IMG/VR virus record: IMGVR_UViG_3300044984_003852
Span: 1 to 32,452 of that record
From: a virus
Direction: 5' to 3' (one strand)
Length of the DNA: 32,452 nucleotides
Part shown: in pieces, positions 21,542-29,453 of the stretch
Layout of the letters: every line of letters begins with the position of its first letter
How positions within the stretch are numbered: the first letter of the stretch is position 1
The notes under the pieces: model-generated
What the model was told of the DNA's origin: nothing
Database searches by the model: none
The model's input: the letters and a program-made list of their open reading frames with translations, nothing else
Made by a program: the position numbers and the translations under genes

Positions 21542-23263
21542 TTAGGTTATGGATTTGATATGCGTGAAGTTCTTTTTCTTCTCAAATTCAATCTTTCTTT
21601 CAAATTTCCCTTCCAAAAGGTCTTGCTTATGACTAATCACAAATATTCTCGTTTCCTTATCCAAATCTTGCAGAATCCGTAATAAGTTTTCAATGCTTTC
21701 AATATCCAGCGATGCATCAAATATTTCATCCAAGATCAAAATATTCGTGTTGCTGCTGTTTTTCATTCTGGCAACTTGTCTCCACGCAAACAACAAACTT
21801 AGGTCAATTTTTTGTTTTTCCCCTTCACTAAAAGAACTGTATGTAAAATCATCTCGGTGGCGTGAACGGATCGTTTCATTGAAATTTTCATCAAGTTCAA
21901 AGCTTACAAAGAAATCAAGCATTTGAAGATAATTATTAATAAGTTTATTCATAATAGGAAGATATTGTCGAATGATTTTGGTTTTAATACCGGTATCTTT
22001 CAACAATTCCCCAATGACTTCATTGTATGTACGTTCCTCCAATTGATTGGATTTAAGGTCAGACAAAACATCACGAGTATTTTTTAATTCTTCAAGATCA
22101 TCAATTACAGTTTGAAGTTCTTTTTGATCACCACTTGTATTTTTTAAAGTAATAAGTTCGGAAATGCGTTTTTCAAATTTGGCAATCAACGCTTGGTTGG
22201 CACGAACGTCATTATTAAGTTTTAACAATCCTTGCAATTCAGTTTCAGCCTTGGTCAAAGCTGCTGAAGTATCAGATATGGATTTTTGCAATAGTTCATA
22301 TCCTTCCACCATTGCTTGTGACTTATCGTTACATTCCTTTATTTTACCGTCACGAATGTGTGATTCAATTCCTTGGCTGCAAGTTGGACATACATCATTT
22401 GATTCATAAAAATCAGATTCAAATTTAATTTTTCTAATATTGTCATTAATTTGCTTTTCATACAATTTAAAACTTGACAGTGTTTTATTGTCTCGATCAA
22501 GTTTGGTTTTGGTTTTACCATAACTGTTTCCGTAAACTGTAGACAATTCTTGATTACTGTTAATAAGCTCTTGAATTTGAAATTGAAGGTCATCAATTTC
22601 CTCATCATATTTTGCCGCATTGCTTGCGTTTAATTGGCGCAATTTATCAATATGCTTATTTTGAACAAGTAGTAAATCTTTTGTATGAGATATTTGATAT
22701 TCAGTATCCTTAATTGAATCTTTTAATTTTGATTGTGTTTCTTTTAACACCACATTCATTTTACCAAAAATACCAATATCCAACAATTCCTCAATAACCT
22801 CACGTCTTTGGTTTGTTGAAAGTTGCATAAAAGGAATAAAGTTTCCGCTTCCAAGAACAACAACTTGGTGAAAACTTTTATGATTCAATTTAAGAATATT
22901 TGTTTCCAATAGTTTTTGATAATCACGAGAATGTGATTCTTGATTAATCATTGAACCGTTACACCAAATTTCAAAAGTATTTGGTTTCATTGTTCTTATA
23001 ATTTTATATTCGCTTGATCCAATTGCAAATTCAACTTCAACTTTGCACCCTTTACCATTAATGCTATTAATAAGTTGAGGTTTGGTAATGTTTCGGTGTG
23101 GTTTACCAAACAGTGCAAATGATAATGCATCCAGCATAAGGCTTTTACCGCTGCCGTTATGCCCAACAATTAGTGTTGAAGCAATGCTATTAAGATCAAT
23201 TTCAATTTCGTTTTCTCCAACGCTAAGGAAATTTTTGTATCGTAGTTTCTTAAAGATTAACAT
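21542..23263 (-). CDS. 46: Recombination nuclease ATPase subunit, gp46-like (SbcC/Rad50)
   Basis: 573 residues (T4 gp46 560). With gp47 it processes double-strand ends for recombination-dependent replication and host DNA breakdown. Walker A G-H-N-G-S-G-K-S at 34-41, a coiled-coil region on both sides of the zinc hook C292-P-T-C295, ABC signature F-S-E-G-E-K-Q-K near residue 480 and Walker B I-L-I-L-D-E-I-F-D. The Q-loop segment is V-V-L-G-S-G-N-F-I-P-F-M-Q-L. The ATG is 3 nt after the gp47 stop. The order 55-47-46 is as in T4. Confidence 0.96.
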   Translation of the reverse strand: MLIFKKLRYKNFLSVGENEIEIDLNSIASTLIVGHNGSGKSLMLDALSFALFGKPHRNITKPQLINSINGKGCKVEVEFAIGSSEYKIIRTMKPNTFEIWCNGSMINQESHSRDYQKLLETNILKLNHKSFHQVVVLGSGNFIPFMQLSTNQRREVIEELLDIGIFGKMNVVLKETQSKLKDSIKDTEYQISHTKDLLLVQNKHIDKLRQLNASNAAKYDEEIDDLQFQIQELINSNQELSTVYGNSYGKTKTKLDRDNKTLSSFKLYEKQINDNIRKIKFESDFYESNDVCPTCSQGIESHIRDGKIKECNDKSQAMVEGYELLQKSISDTSAALTKAETELQGLLKLNNDVRANQALIAKFEKRISELITLKNTSGDQKELQTVIDDLEELKNTRDVLSDLKSNQLEERTYNEVIGELLKDTGIKTKIIRQYLPIMNKLINNYLQMLDFFVSFELDENFNETIRSRHRDDFTYSSFSEGEKQKIDLSLLFAWRQVARMKNSSNTNILILDEIFDASLDIESIENLLRILQDLDKETRIFVISHKQDLLEGKFERKIEFEKKKNFTHIKSIT

Positions 23264-23266
23264 AAT

Positions 23267-24346
23267 TTATAGTGCGTCAAGTTGTTGCGCTTCAGTATAA
23301 AGTTCTTGAAGTTTTGATTTTATTCTTTCTTTATCCAAATCAGTTTCAACAGAATCAACATATGTATTTAACAAAGTGCCGGTATCGCTGATGCAAACGG
23401 ATTCATCATCCACATTTTCACTGGTATATTCTGCAAATGATTCGACAATTTTAAGATCAAATGGATCACACGCATTAATCTTATCAATGTATTTGTCAAA
23501 CGCATACGGATCTTTTTTAGATGATACAATAACTTTTACAAATGAACCTTCAACGTGAGACAAGTCCATTGCTTTAACGGCTTGAACCGGACTGTCATAT
23601 ACGCTATCATTGTATACAAGTTTTTTGAAAATGCATAAATTATTCCGCACAGGTTGTAGCTTTCTGGTGGAAGTATCAAGTGTATGAAAATATTTAGGAT
23701 CATTGCAATCCGCCCACGTGTGTTCAAATGCAACTCCCAAGTAATTAATATTGCCGTTGCTGCTTTTTGTATGATAATGTCCGCTGAGAACCATTTCATA
23801 TCTTTTAAACAAATTTGCATCCATGCCGTGGCTTGTTGATGGCGCACCTTTCATCATTTCAAACCCTTGTAATTCCAAATGTGCTCCAATAATAGGTGCA
23901 TTTGCAGTTTCAATAAACTTAATACTTTCGGCATAATTTTCAGGTGTGATCCATGGAAGTAATGCCATTGACATTCCATTATAATCAACAACAGTTGGTT
24001 TCATATAAACATGCACGCAATCGTTGTAATGATTTAATATTTCAACAAGACTGCATAAATCATTAGTGTTTTTGAAAAAACAGTCGTGATTGCCTGGAAT
24101 AATATCCATCGTCATACCATATTCTCTCAACTTTTCAAGAAACATGGAACGATTTCTATTAAGAACTTTATAGTTTACAAATCTGCGGTGATCAAAATAA
24201 TCACCAAGATGAACTATTTTCTTAATGTTATGCTTTAAACAATAGGGAAAAAATATTTCACTGTAAAATTTTTCGGCATAATTGAGAAATATATCACTGC
24301 CGTTTTTAATACCCGCATGCGTGTCGCATAGTATTGCTATTTTCAT
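23267..24346 (-). CDS. 47: Recombination nuclease subunit, gp47-like (SbcD/Mre11)
   Basis: 359 residues (T4 gp47 339). Calcineurin-type phosphoesterase with D-T-H-A-G at 8-12, G-D-Y-F-D-H-R, G-N-H-D and G-H-Y-H-T-K, giving all the metal ligands of Mre11-type nucleases. It partners gp46. The C-terminal third (V-E-S-F-A-E-Y-T-S-E-N-V-D-D) is acidic and probably contacts gp46. The ATG lies 2 nt after the gp55 stop in an A/T-rich context with no Shine-Dalgarno. Confidence 0.96.
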   Translation of the reverse strand: MKIAILCDTHAGIKNGSDIFLNYAEKFYSEIFFPYCLKHNIKKIVHLGDYFDHRRFVNYKVLNRNRSMFLEKLREYGMTMDIIPGNHDCFFKNTNDLCSLVEILNHYNDCVHVYMKPTVVDYNGMSMALLPWITPENYAESIKFIETANAPIIGAHLELQGFEMMKGAPSTSHGMDANLFKRYEMVLSGHYHTKSSNGNINYLGVAFEHTWADCNDPKYFHTLDTSTRKLQPVRNNLCIFKKLVYNDSVYDSPVQAVKAMDLSHVEGSFVKVIVSSKKDPYAFDKYIDKINACDPFDLKIVESFAEYTSENVDDESVCISDTGTLLNTYVDSVETDLDKERIKSKLQELYTEAQQLDAL

Positions 24347-24348
24347 AT

Positions 24349-24969
24349 TTAATCTTCTAAAAAGCTATCAAGTAATCCTTTACGCGTTGAAGGATGTTTT
24401 CTCTTATCAACTTTTTGTGGTTTTTCGTTGGCCTTTATTGATTTTTCCTCATTGTCATAATTGTAAAAAGCATCATTCTTTTGGCGCATTTTTTCAATCA
24501 TACTTTCGTTACCGTTGGCGGAATTTTCATCAAACTCTGCAAAAGTTCCAATGTTGCCTTGTTCAATCAAAGATTGTTTAATTGTGACTTGTTTCTTTTC
24601 CTTGGCAATCCGACGCAAAAATGCAAAGTAACTTATTTGTGTAAAATAAGAAAATGCATTTGCCGCACCTGTTCTTGTAGGAGCATCAAAATTATAGTTA
24701 TGAACTGCTTTGATGCAATTTTCAACTGCATCCATAACCATATCATCTCGGTATGTGTATTTTACAAAGTTAGGACTTTTTGAAAGGCCGTAACATATTT
24801 TCAAGAAACATTCACCAATATAATTGGTAAGAGGTCTTGGCTCTTTGCCTTCGGCAATATCTTCCTTAACACCAACCACATGTTCATATATTGCTTGAGA
24901 AAATTCTTTGTTGTTAACATAATCTTCGCCGCGGGATCTTCGTTTTTTTACTGGGTATTCATCATCCAT
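24349..24969 (-). CDS. 55: Late transcription sigma factor, gp55-like
   Basis: I choose the ATG at 24969 (MDDEYPVKKRRSR), giving 206 residues, because the early promoter -10 lies at 24977-24982 and the longer frame to 25017 would start upstream of the transcript. T4 gp55 has 185 residues. The region F-L-K-I-C-Y-G-L-S-K-S-P-N-F-V-K-Y-T-Y-R-D-D-M-V-M-D-A-V-E-N-C matches the sigma region 2-like core, and N-A-F-S-Y-F-T-Q-I-S-Y-F-A-F-L-R-R-I follows as in T4 and cyanophages. It directs RNA polymerase to the TATAAATA promoters seen here. The ATG is 7 nt from the -10, so the mRNA is probably leaderless. It heads the 55-47-46 unit. Confidence 0.95.
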   Translation of the reverse strand: MDDEYPVKKRRSRGEDYVNNKEFSQAIYEHVVGVKEDIAEGKEPRPLTNYIGECFLKICYGLSKSPNFVKYTYRDDMVMDAVENCIKAVHNYNFDAPTRTGAANAFSYFTQISYFAFLRRIAKEKKQVTIKQSLIEQGNIGTFAEFDENSANGNESMIEKMRQKNDAFYNYDNEEKSIKANEKPQKVDKRKHPSTRKGLLDSFLED

Positions 24970-24976
24970 GTTGTCT

Positions 24977-25004
24977 ATTATACACGATTCTAAAAATTTG
25001 TAAA
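24977..25004 (-). promoter_or_regulatory. Early promoter of gp55 unit, TTTACA-16-TATAAT
   Basis: -35 TTTACA (24999-25004) in GAAAAAAGTTGTTTACA and -10 TATAAT (24977-24982), minus strand, with a 16-nt spacer (others have 17). The -10 is 7 nt before the ATG at 24969. Confidence 0.85.
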
Positions 25005-25046
25005 CAACTTTTTTCAAATTTATTTTTTAAGACTTGAATTTTATGG

Positions 25047-25075
25047 TTTACATCATAACTACAAAGTGTTATAAT
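25047..25075 (+). promoter_or_regulatory. Plus-strand promoter-like sequence, TTTACA-17-TATAAT
   Basis: On the plus strand, TTTACA (25047-25052), a 17-nt spacer and TATAAT (25070-25075) with TG one base before it (extended -10). It points away from the gp55 promoter, into the ends of the Sm-like and uvsW genes, against the direction of every gene here. No plus-strand gene follows, only very short frames. A 13-bp palindrome overlaps the expected start site. Confidence 0.55.
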
Positions 25076-25087
25076 ACATTTAATGTA
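25075..25087. repeat. Operator-like palindrome at the plus-strand start site
   Basis: A perfect 13-bp palindrome, TACATT-T-AATGTA, beginning at the last base of the plus-strand -10. It covers the predicted transcription start of that promoter, where a repressor could sit. It could equally be chance in AT-rich sequence. Confidence 0.5.
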
Positions 25088-25100
25088 ACCGCAAATGCTG

Positions 25101-25520
25101 TTATGAATTCATCCTATCTTTAAAATCCTTCCAGTAATCCTGTTTAGCAAGGTCTGTTAAGTTTGTTTGATTCTTACTACTTTTATCCAATGGTAATTTT
25201 GATAGTAATGAAATTAAGTTATTGTATACAAGTTGATTAACATAAATTTGTTTAAGTTCCAAACTTGCTTCTGCTTCCGATTCAATTGAATTCATGTGAA
25301 GTACTAAAACATTTGAATCATCAAACGGCGTAGCCGTAATAAATGTTGTTTTATACGATCCATCACGTTCCATTATGATTTTGCATTGTAGTGCAGCATT
25401 AAGATAAACACATTCATCTTCCACTTCAATAAGCTCTCCTACCAATTGTCGGCCGCTAACGGTATTGAATACTCTTATATCCAATTCTTCCAAATCAATT
25501 GTGTTTTTATCCTTATTCAT
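25101..25520 (-). CDS. Hypothetical protein, possible Sm-like beta domain
   Basis: 139 residues. The first 60 (V-F-N-T-V-S-G-R-Q-L-V-G-E-L-I-E-V-E-D-E-C-V-Y-L-N-A-A-L-Q-C-K-I-I) read as alternating beta strands in the way Sm/Hfq-like folds do. That is only a composition argument, and I cannot assign a family. The C-terminal half is helical and charged. The ATG overlaps the uvsW stop (ATGA), so the two are translationally coupled, and the pair sits between the recombination helicase and gp55. Similar unassigned genes lie here in other marine T4-like phages. Confidence 0.7.
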   Translation of the reverse strand: MNKDKNTIDLEELDIRVFNTVSGRQLVGELIEVEDECVYLNAALQCKIIMERDGSYKTTFITATPFDDSNVLVLHMNSIESEAEASLELKQIYVNQLVYNNLISLLSKLPLDKSSKNQTNLTDLAKQDYWKDFKDRMNS

Positions 25521-27034
25521 AATGGCATGGGAATTTCATAAACTTTATACTCGAAACCTTCTTTATCATAAATTTTTATCCGATCAATTGCATGTTGCAT
25601 GGTATAATTTTTTTTCTTTTTCCAAGAGAAATTATCCGATATGTCAAAAACGGTTGTTCCTTTGCCGTTATCAGATTTTCTTAATCCTCGACCGATACTT
25701 TGAAGAACACGAATTTGGCTTTTTGTTGGTGCTGCAAAAATAATGGTATGTAAATTTTTAATATTGATTCCTGTGGAAAATGTGGCTGAGGAGGCTACAA
25801 TAATTGCGTTTTTTTCATTTTCAACAATACCTCGAATATTTTCTCTGTCCATTGCATTAACTTCACCGCTGACATAAAATGCTTTGCGACCTTCTTCTTC
25901 TGAAGTATTTATCAACGCTTGTATTTGTTTAAATAAAGGTTTACCATGTTTTCCAACGAGATTAAATAGCACAAGTGTATTGCCTTTTTGATCACATGCC
26001 AATTTGGATATAAAGGAATTGCGACCTGGGTGAGATACAATGGCATCAATTTCCTTATGATAATCCATTTTACTGACTATCTTTTTAAGTTCATCATCGT
26101 GATTAAGAACAAGACATTTGATTTTTAATGATGCAAGTGTATTACTGTCCATCAATTCCTTGGTTGTAATAACACGATGAACTGGTCCAAAATTACCAAT
26201 AAGAACAAGTTCATTACATACACTTCCGTCAATCGTTCCTGTTGTACCAATACGATATTGCGCATTAACAAGATTGCTCATAATGCTATTAAGACTTTTG
26301 GCTTTAAATAAATGCGCTTCATCTCCTACAACCATACCGTATTGTAGAAACCAAGATTTTGGTAGAGTAATGGCACTTTGCCAAGTTGTAACTACAACTC
26401 TGCTTGAAAAAGCATTTTTTTCTTTACCGCTGTAAATTTTATGTACATCAACAGCATAATCAAAGCCTTCATCTTGTTGACTGTAATCTCCAAAATCCTT
26501 TGTAAGCTGTTCGACCAAACTTGTTGTAGGTACAACGATTAGAATTTTTTCATCATGATTGGCAAGAAACCAACGAACCATCATGTAAATGATAAGACTT
26601 TTACCGCTTCCAGTAGGACTGATAACCAAACTGCGACCTTCGCTTAATGCATGTGTAAAAGCCGAAACTTGGTAATCACGAGGCGCAATAACATTATTGT
26701 TACTATCAGTTAAAGTTAAAGTTTTTGAATAATCAATTAAATGTTGTTTATCGGTAGGAACGCTATGCGCAATATCCACGTCAATTTCAACTGTATATTT
26801 TCTACTGTTTGCAAACTTAATTAATTCCAACAATAAACCGTATGGTAATGTGTGGTTGCGTGCATCGAGCAAACGTATTTTTCCATCCCAAATTTTATTT
26901 CTATATGAAGGAATAAACTTATAACCTTCAGCCATAAAAGTAAAGTGTTCACATGCTTCCATAAGAATACCATGATCATCGGAACCTATTTTAAGTACCG
27001 ATTCATTTACTTTCTTTACGGAAATATGTGCCAT
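25517..27034 (-). CDS. uvsW: UvsW recombination helicase
   Basis: 505 residues (T4 UvsW 503). Superfamily 2 helicase that branch-migrates junctions and unwinds R-loops, moving replication from origin- to recombination-dependent mode. Motif I S-P-T-G-S-G-K-S at 139-146, motif II G-D-E-A-H, motif III G-T-T-G-T, and motif VI Q-S-I-G-R-G-L-R-K-S. The first 100 residues (F-I-P-S-Y-R-N-K-I-W-D-G-K-I-R-L-L-D) match the N-terminal DNA-binding domain of UvsW. The ATG is 3 nt after the uvsY stop, and the stop overlaps the next gene. Confidence 0.96.
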   Translation of the reverse strand: MAHISVKKVNESVLKIGSDDHGILMEACEHFTFMAEGYKFIPSYRNKIWDGKIRLLDARNHTLPYGLLLELIKFANSRKYTVEIDVDIAHSVPTDKQHLIDYSKTLTLTDSNNNVIAPRDYQVSAFTHALSEGRSLVISPTGSGKSLIIYMMVRWFLANHDEKILIVVPTTSLVEQLTKDFGDYSQQDEGFDYAVDVHKIYSGKEKNAFSSRVVVTTWQSAITLPKSWFLQYGMVVGDEAHLFKAKSLNSIMSNLVNAQYRIGTTGTIDGSVCNELVLIGNFGPVHRVITTKELMDSNTLASLKIKCLVLNHDDELKKIVSKMDYHKEIDAIVSHPGRNSFISKLACDQKGNTLVLFNLVGKHGKPLFKQIQALINTSEEEGRKAFYVSGEVNAMDRENIRGIVENEKNAIIVASSATFSTGINIKNLHTIIFAAPTKSQIRVLQSIGRGLRKSDNGKGTTVFDISDNFSWKKKKNYTMQHAIDRIKIYDKEGFEYKVYEIPMPL

Positions 27035-27037
27035 AAT

Positions 27038-27484
27038 TTATGATCCGCTTGTAAAGCGTCTAAAGTCCAATATGTTTTTAATTGTAGAGTGACGCCATTT
27101 AATATTATCCAGTATATCTTTTAATGTATCAACTATGGTTTGTTGATAATCCATGGTCATGCGCAATTTTGAAATATCAGCATCTGTTTCGTAAAACATT
27201 TCCATATCGCTTTTTAATGGTTTGGCCATTCCGTGAAATGGATCATAATTCCACCCTTTTGAATCCATTTCAGCTTTGGTCATTTTACCATTGTAATATA
27301 ACCACTTGTCCTTTTTCAAATTGGCCATTTCAAGGTCTTTCTTTTTATATCGCAATTTTGATATGCCATATAATTCCAAATACTTTGCGTGCAAACTGGC
27401 GCTTTTAATACTGGTAGTATCAAGATTGACTTCGTCAATTTTACTATCCTCTTTCCATAATGTTAGTATTTCATCAAGTGTCAT
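27038..27484 (-). CDS. uvsY: UvsY recombination mediator
   Basis: 148 residues (T4 UvsY 137). It helps UvsX displace single-strand-binding protein and form filaments. The start M-T-L-D-E-I-L-T-L-W-K-E-D-S-K-I-D-E and the middle L-H-A-K-Y-L-E-L-Y, G-K-M-T-K-A-E-M-D-S-K-G-W, K-P-L-K-S-D-M-E resemble marine T4-like UvsY proteins by recall. Helical and Lys-rich as expected. The order uvsY-uvsW is as in T4. TATATT lies 8 nt before the ATG but I find no good -35, so I do not claim a promoter. Confidence 0.88.
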   Translation of the reverse strand: MTLDEILTLWKEDSKIDEVNLDTTSIKSASLHAKYLELYGISKLRYKKKDLEMANLKKDKWLYYNGKMTKAEMDSKGWNYDPFHGMAKPLKSDMEMFYETDADISKLRMTMDYQQTIVDTLKDILDNIKWRHSTIKNILDFRRFTSGS

Positions 27485-27505
27485 AATGTTGTAATATAGT
27501 ATATA

Positions 27506-27958
27506 TCAAATAAATTGGAATCGGTCATATCGGAAGGTAACATCAACATATGCATAATCAACACTTGTGTTTTGTGTATTAAATTCAATACTACTTAATG
27601 ATGTTGGAAATGCATTCGTAAATTTTACTTGTCGTGAAACATTGTTGTGACCAGTCATAAAATGCAATATTAATTCCTGAGTTTTTAATTTTTCCTCTTG
27701 TGTATTGTATAACATCCAATCGTACATTTCATTATACGCCAACAATTCATCATCCACCGCAATTCGGATTGTAAACGGTTCGTATTGTAACACGTCATCA
27801 GCAACAAATCCTTGTCTGTTTCTGTATGATGCATTTGCTTCACCCAGTGAAATATTTGGAAATGTTGCGCTTACGGCGAAAAACTCCGAAAGTTTAAATT
27901 CGTTTGTACCACCGATGGTAAGTTTAAATCCGGTAAGTGCTAATAAATTGTATTGCAT
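27506..27958 (-). CDS. Tail-tube-fold virion protein (gp19/gp3-region)
   Basis: 150 residues. S-A-T-F-P-N-I-S-L-G near the start and Y-E-P-F-T-I-R-I-A-V-D-D-E-L-L-A-Y-N-E-M-Y-D-W-M in the middle match the tube-fold pattern (Y-x-P-hh ... V-D-E-x-L-x-N-Y-x-E-h-x-x-W) of T4-like tail tube and tube-related proteins. The final V-D-V-T-F-R-Y-D-R-F-Q fits a closing strand. In marine T4-like phages the gene after gp23 is often annotated as tail completion protein gp3, so this could be that, or a tube or tube-initiator relative. A TATAAATA late promoter lies 7 nt before the ATG, confirming late expression. Confidence 0.75.
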   Translation of the reverse strand: MQYNLLALTGFKLTIGGTNEFKLSEFFAVSATFPNISLGEANASYRNRQGFVADDVLQYEPFTIRIAVDDELLAYNEMYDWMLYNTQEEKLKTQELILHFMTGHNNVSRQVKFTNAFPTSLSSIEFNTQNTSVDYAYVDVTFRYDRFQFI

Positions 27959-27965
27959 ATGGAAT

Positions 27966-27973
27966 TATTTATA
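27966..27973 (-). promoter_or_regulatory. T4-type late promoter (TATAAATA)
   Basis: An exact TATAAATA on the minus strand, 7 nt before the ATG at 27958, immediately after the gp23 terminator's U-tract. Transcription would start at about the AUG. Confidence 0.8.
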
Positions 27974-27975
27974 CT

Positions 27976-28006
27976 AAAAAAGCGGTTGGCCTTTCGACCA
28001 ACCGCT
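27976..28006 (-). terminator. Rho-independent terminator of the major capsid gene
   Basis: On the minus strand, a 9-bp perfect stem (AGCGGTTGG / CCAACCGCT) with an 8-nt loop, then TTTTTT. It lies 27 nt after the gp23 stop. Confidence 0.9.
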
Positions 28007-28033
28007 AGAGGTTTTATTTACTGTCCGTTAGGA

Positions 28034-29395
28034 TTAGTTAACAGATGTATCAGTTGGGATGTAAGAACCACCACCAAGGTTTGTAACTTGGAATGTACGG
28101 AAGTATGGGTTCTGACGATCAGCACCTTTACCACCGTCTGCAGTTGGGTTACCAGCAAACGGGTTGGCGACAAGACCGTAACGTGTTTTGAAACCAATTT
28201 TTGGTTGGAACGTGTTAGGATCAACGGCGCGAACCATTGTCAACGGAACGTATGGGCAATAGAATACACCTGCGTCATACGCGTTTGAACCGCGATAACC
28301 AACAGTGATGTAATCAGTTGATGCGAAAGGATCAACATATACTTTCAAACGACCGTTGATGATACCTGCAAAAACATTGCCTGTGTCGTCAACATTGAGG
28401 TTTGCGGAAAGAGCAGGAGCATAATCAAGAACACCAGCAGCTGCAAGAGCACTTGCAACGTTGGATGAGCAGATTACGATGTTACCTTTACCACGACGTG
28501 TTGCTTTTGCAACGGCGTTAGCCTCGATTTCGATTTGATAGATAAGCGACTTGAATTTTTCAACGGCCCAACGACCATCGGCATCTTCGTGAATGTCGAA
28601 ACCACCAGTTGCGTCACCGACAACGATTGCTGTGTTACCAGCACCCGGAAGGGAAGTGGTGCCACCGAATGTTGTGTTACGAACACCACCAAGAACAGCT
28701 TTGCTGTTTACAAGGTCAAGTACTTCACGGTTGATTTCCGCAAGGATTTCAACAGACAGAATGTTCGCAAGTTCTGCTTCAGCATCAAGGCCGTGAACGG
28801 ACTTAAGGTCTTGAGCAAGTTCCATTGTGTATTCAGCTTTAAGAGCACGTGTTTGAGCAGTAACAGTTGTTTTGTCAACTGTGAAACCCATGTTACCGAA
28901 ACCGCCACCAGCTACAGTCTTGCCTGTGCCGTTAGCTGAGTCACCGGAAAGAGCTTCACCTTGTGCAGTAGTAACTGGACCAGCAAAATTTTCTGGCTTG
29001 TCAAAAAGAGCTTCACGATTATTTGATGGAGTTGGAGTACCTTGTTGATATTGACTGCGCATAGCGAAGATCAAACCAGTAGGCATTGTCATTGGTTGAA
29101 CACCAGCAATATCGTAAGCAACGATATTTGGCATTGCACGACGGACAAGTGAGATAAGAACTGGATCCCAGGTCTTAACAGCACCGGAACCACCGCCCGT
29201 ACCATCGGCACCGATACCACTAACATTGTTTTCGTTAAGGAAAGAAGCTTGTGAGCGTTCTTCACGAAGAGCAATTTCTTGGTTTTCAAGAAGTACAGCG
29301 GTAATCGACTTACGATAATTGTCCTTGAATGCAGGAGCGTCTTTGGCTTCCAATACTGGAGCCCATTTCTTTTCGAGTTGTTCTGAATTAAACAT
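28034..29395 (-). CDS. 23: Major capsid protein, gp23-like
   Basis: 453 residues (T4 gp23 521). Forms the hexamers of the head. Conserved blocks recognised: V-R-R-A-M-P-N-I-V-A-Y-D-I-A-G-V-Q-P-M, L-K-A-E-Y-T-M-E-L-A-Q-D-L-K-S-V-H-G-L-D-A-E-A-E-L, E-I-N-R-E-V, and G-F-K-T-R-Y-G near the C-terminus. The N-terminal 55 residues are helical and charged and end in F-L-N-E55, a likely gp21 cleavage point corresponding to E65 in T4. GC content looks higher than in neighbouring genes, probably reflecting codon selection for high expression. A late promoter 6 nt before the ATG and a terminator after the stop make it a self-contained unit. Confidence 0.98.
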   Translation of the reverse strand: MFNSEQLEKKWAPVLEAKDAPAFKDNYRKSITAVLLENQEIALREERSQASFLNENNVSGIGADGTGGGSGAVKTWDPVLISLVRRAMPNIVAYDIAGVQPMTMPTGLIFAMRSQYQQGTPTPSNNREALFDKPENFAGPVTTAQGEALSGDSANGTGKTVAGGGFGNMGFTVDKTTVTAQTRALKAEYTMELAQDLKSVHGLDAEAELANILSVEILAEINREVLDLVNSKAVLGGVRNTTFGGTTSLPGAGNTAIVVGDATGGFDIHEDADGRWAVEKFKSLIYQIEIEANAVAKATRRGKGNIVICSSNVASALAAAGVLDYAPALSANLNVDDTGNVFAGIINGRLKVYVDPFASTDYITVGYRGSNAYDAGVFYCPYVPLTMVRAVDPNTFQPKIGFKTRYGLVANPFAGNPTADGGKGADRQNPYFRTFQVTNLGGGSYIPTDTSVN

Positions 29396-29401
29396 AATAG
29401 T

Positions 29402-29409
29402 TATTTATA
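29402..29409 (-). promoter_or_regulatory. T4-type late promoter of gene 23 (TATAAATA)
   Basis: An exact TATAAATA on the minus strand, 6 nt before the gp23 ATG. With a start site about 6-7 nt downstream of the -10, the capsid mRNA would begin at or next to the AUG. Confidence 0.82.
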
Positions 29410-29453
29410 ATAGTTGTTGTTTTACTTATTGTTTGTGGGAATAAAGCGCATTG

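Noticed and set aside
24970-25017. Longer gp55 starting at 25017
   Set aside because: The early promoter (-35 and -10) lies inside the extension; the ATG at 24969 follows the -10 at the spacing seen for other genes here.
27485-27530. A promoter before uvsY (TATATT 8 nt before the ATG)
   Set aside because: No acceptable -35 is present at 16-18 nt and the A/T-rich context makes chance -10 matches common.
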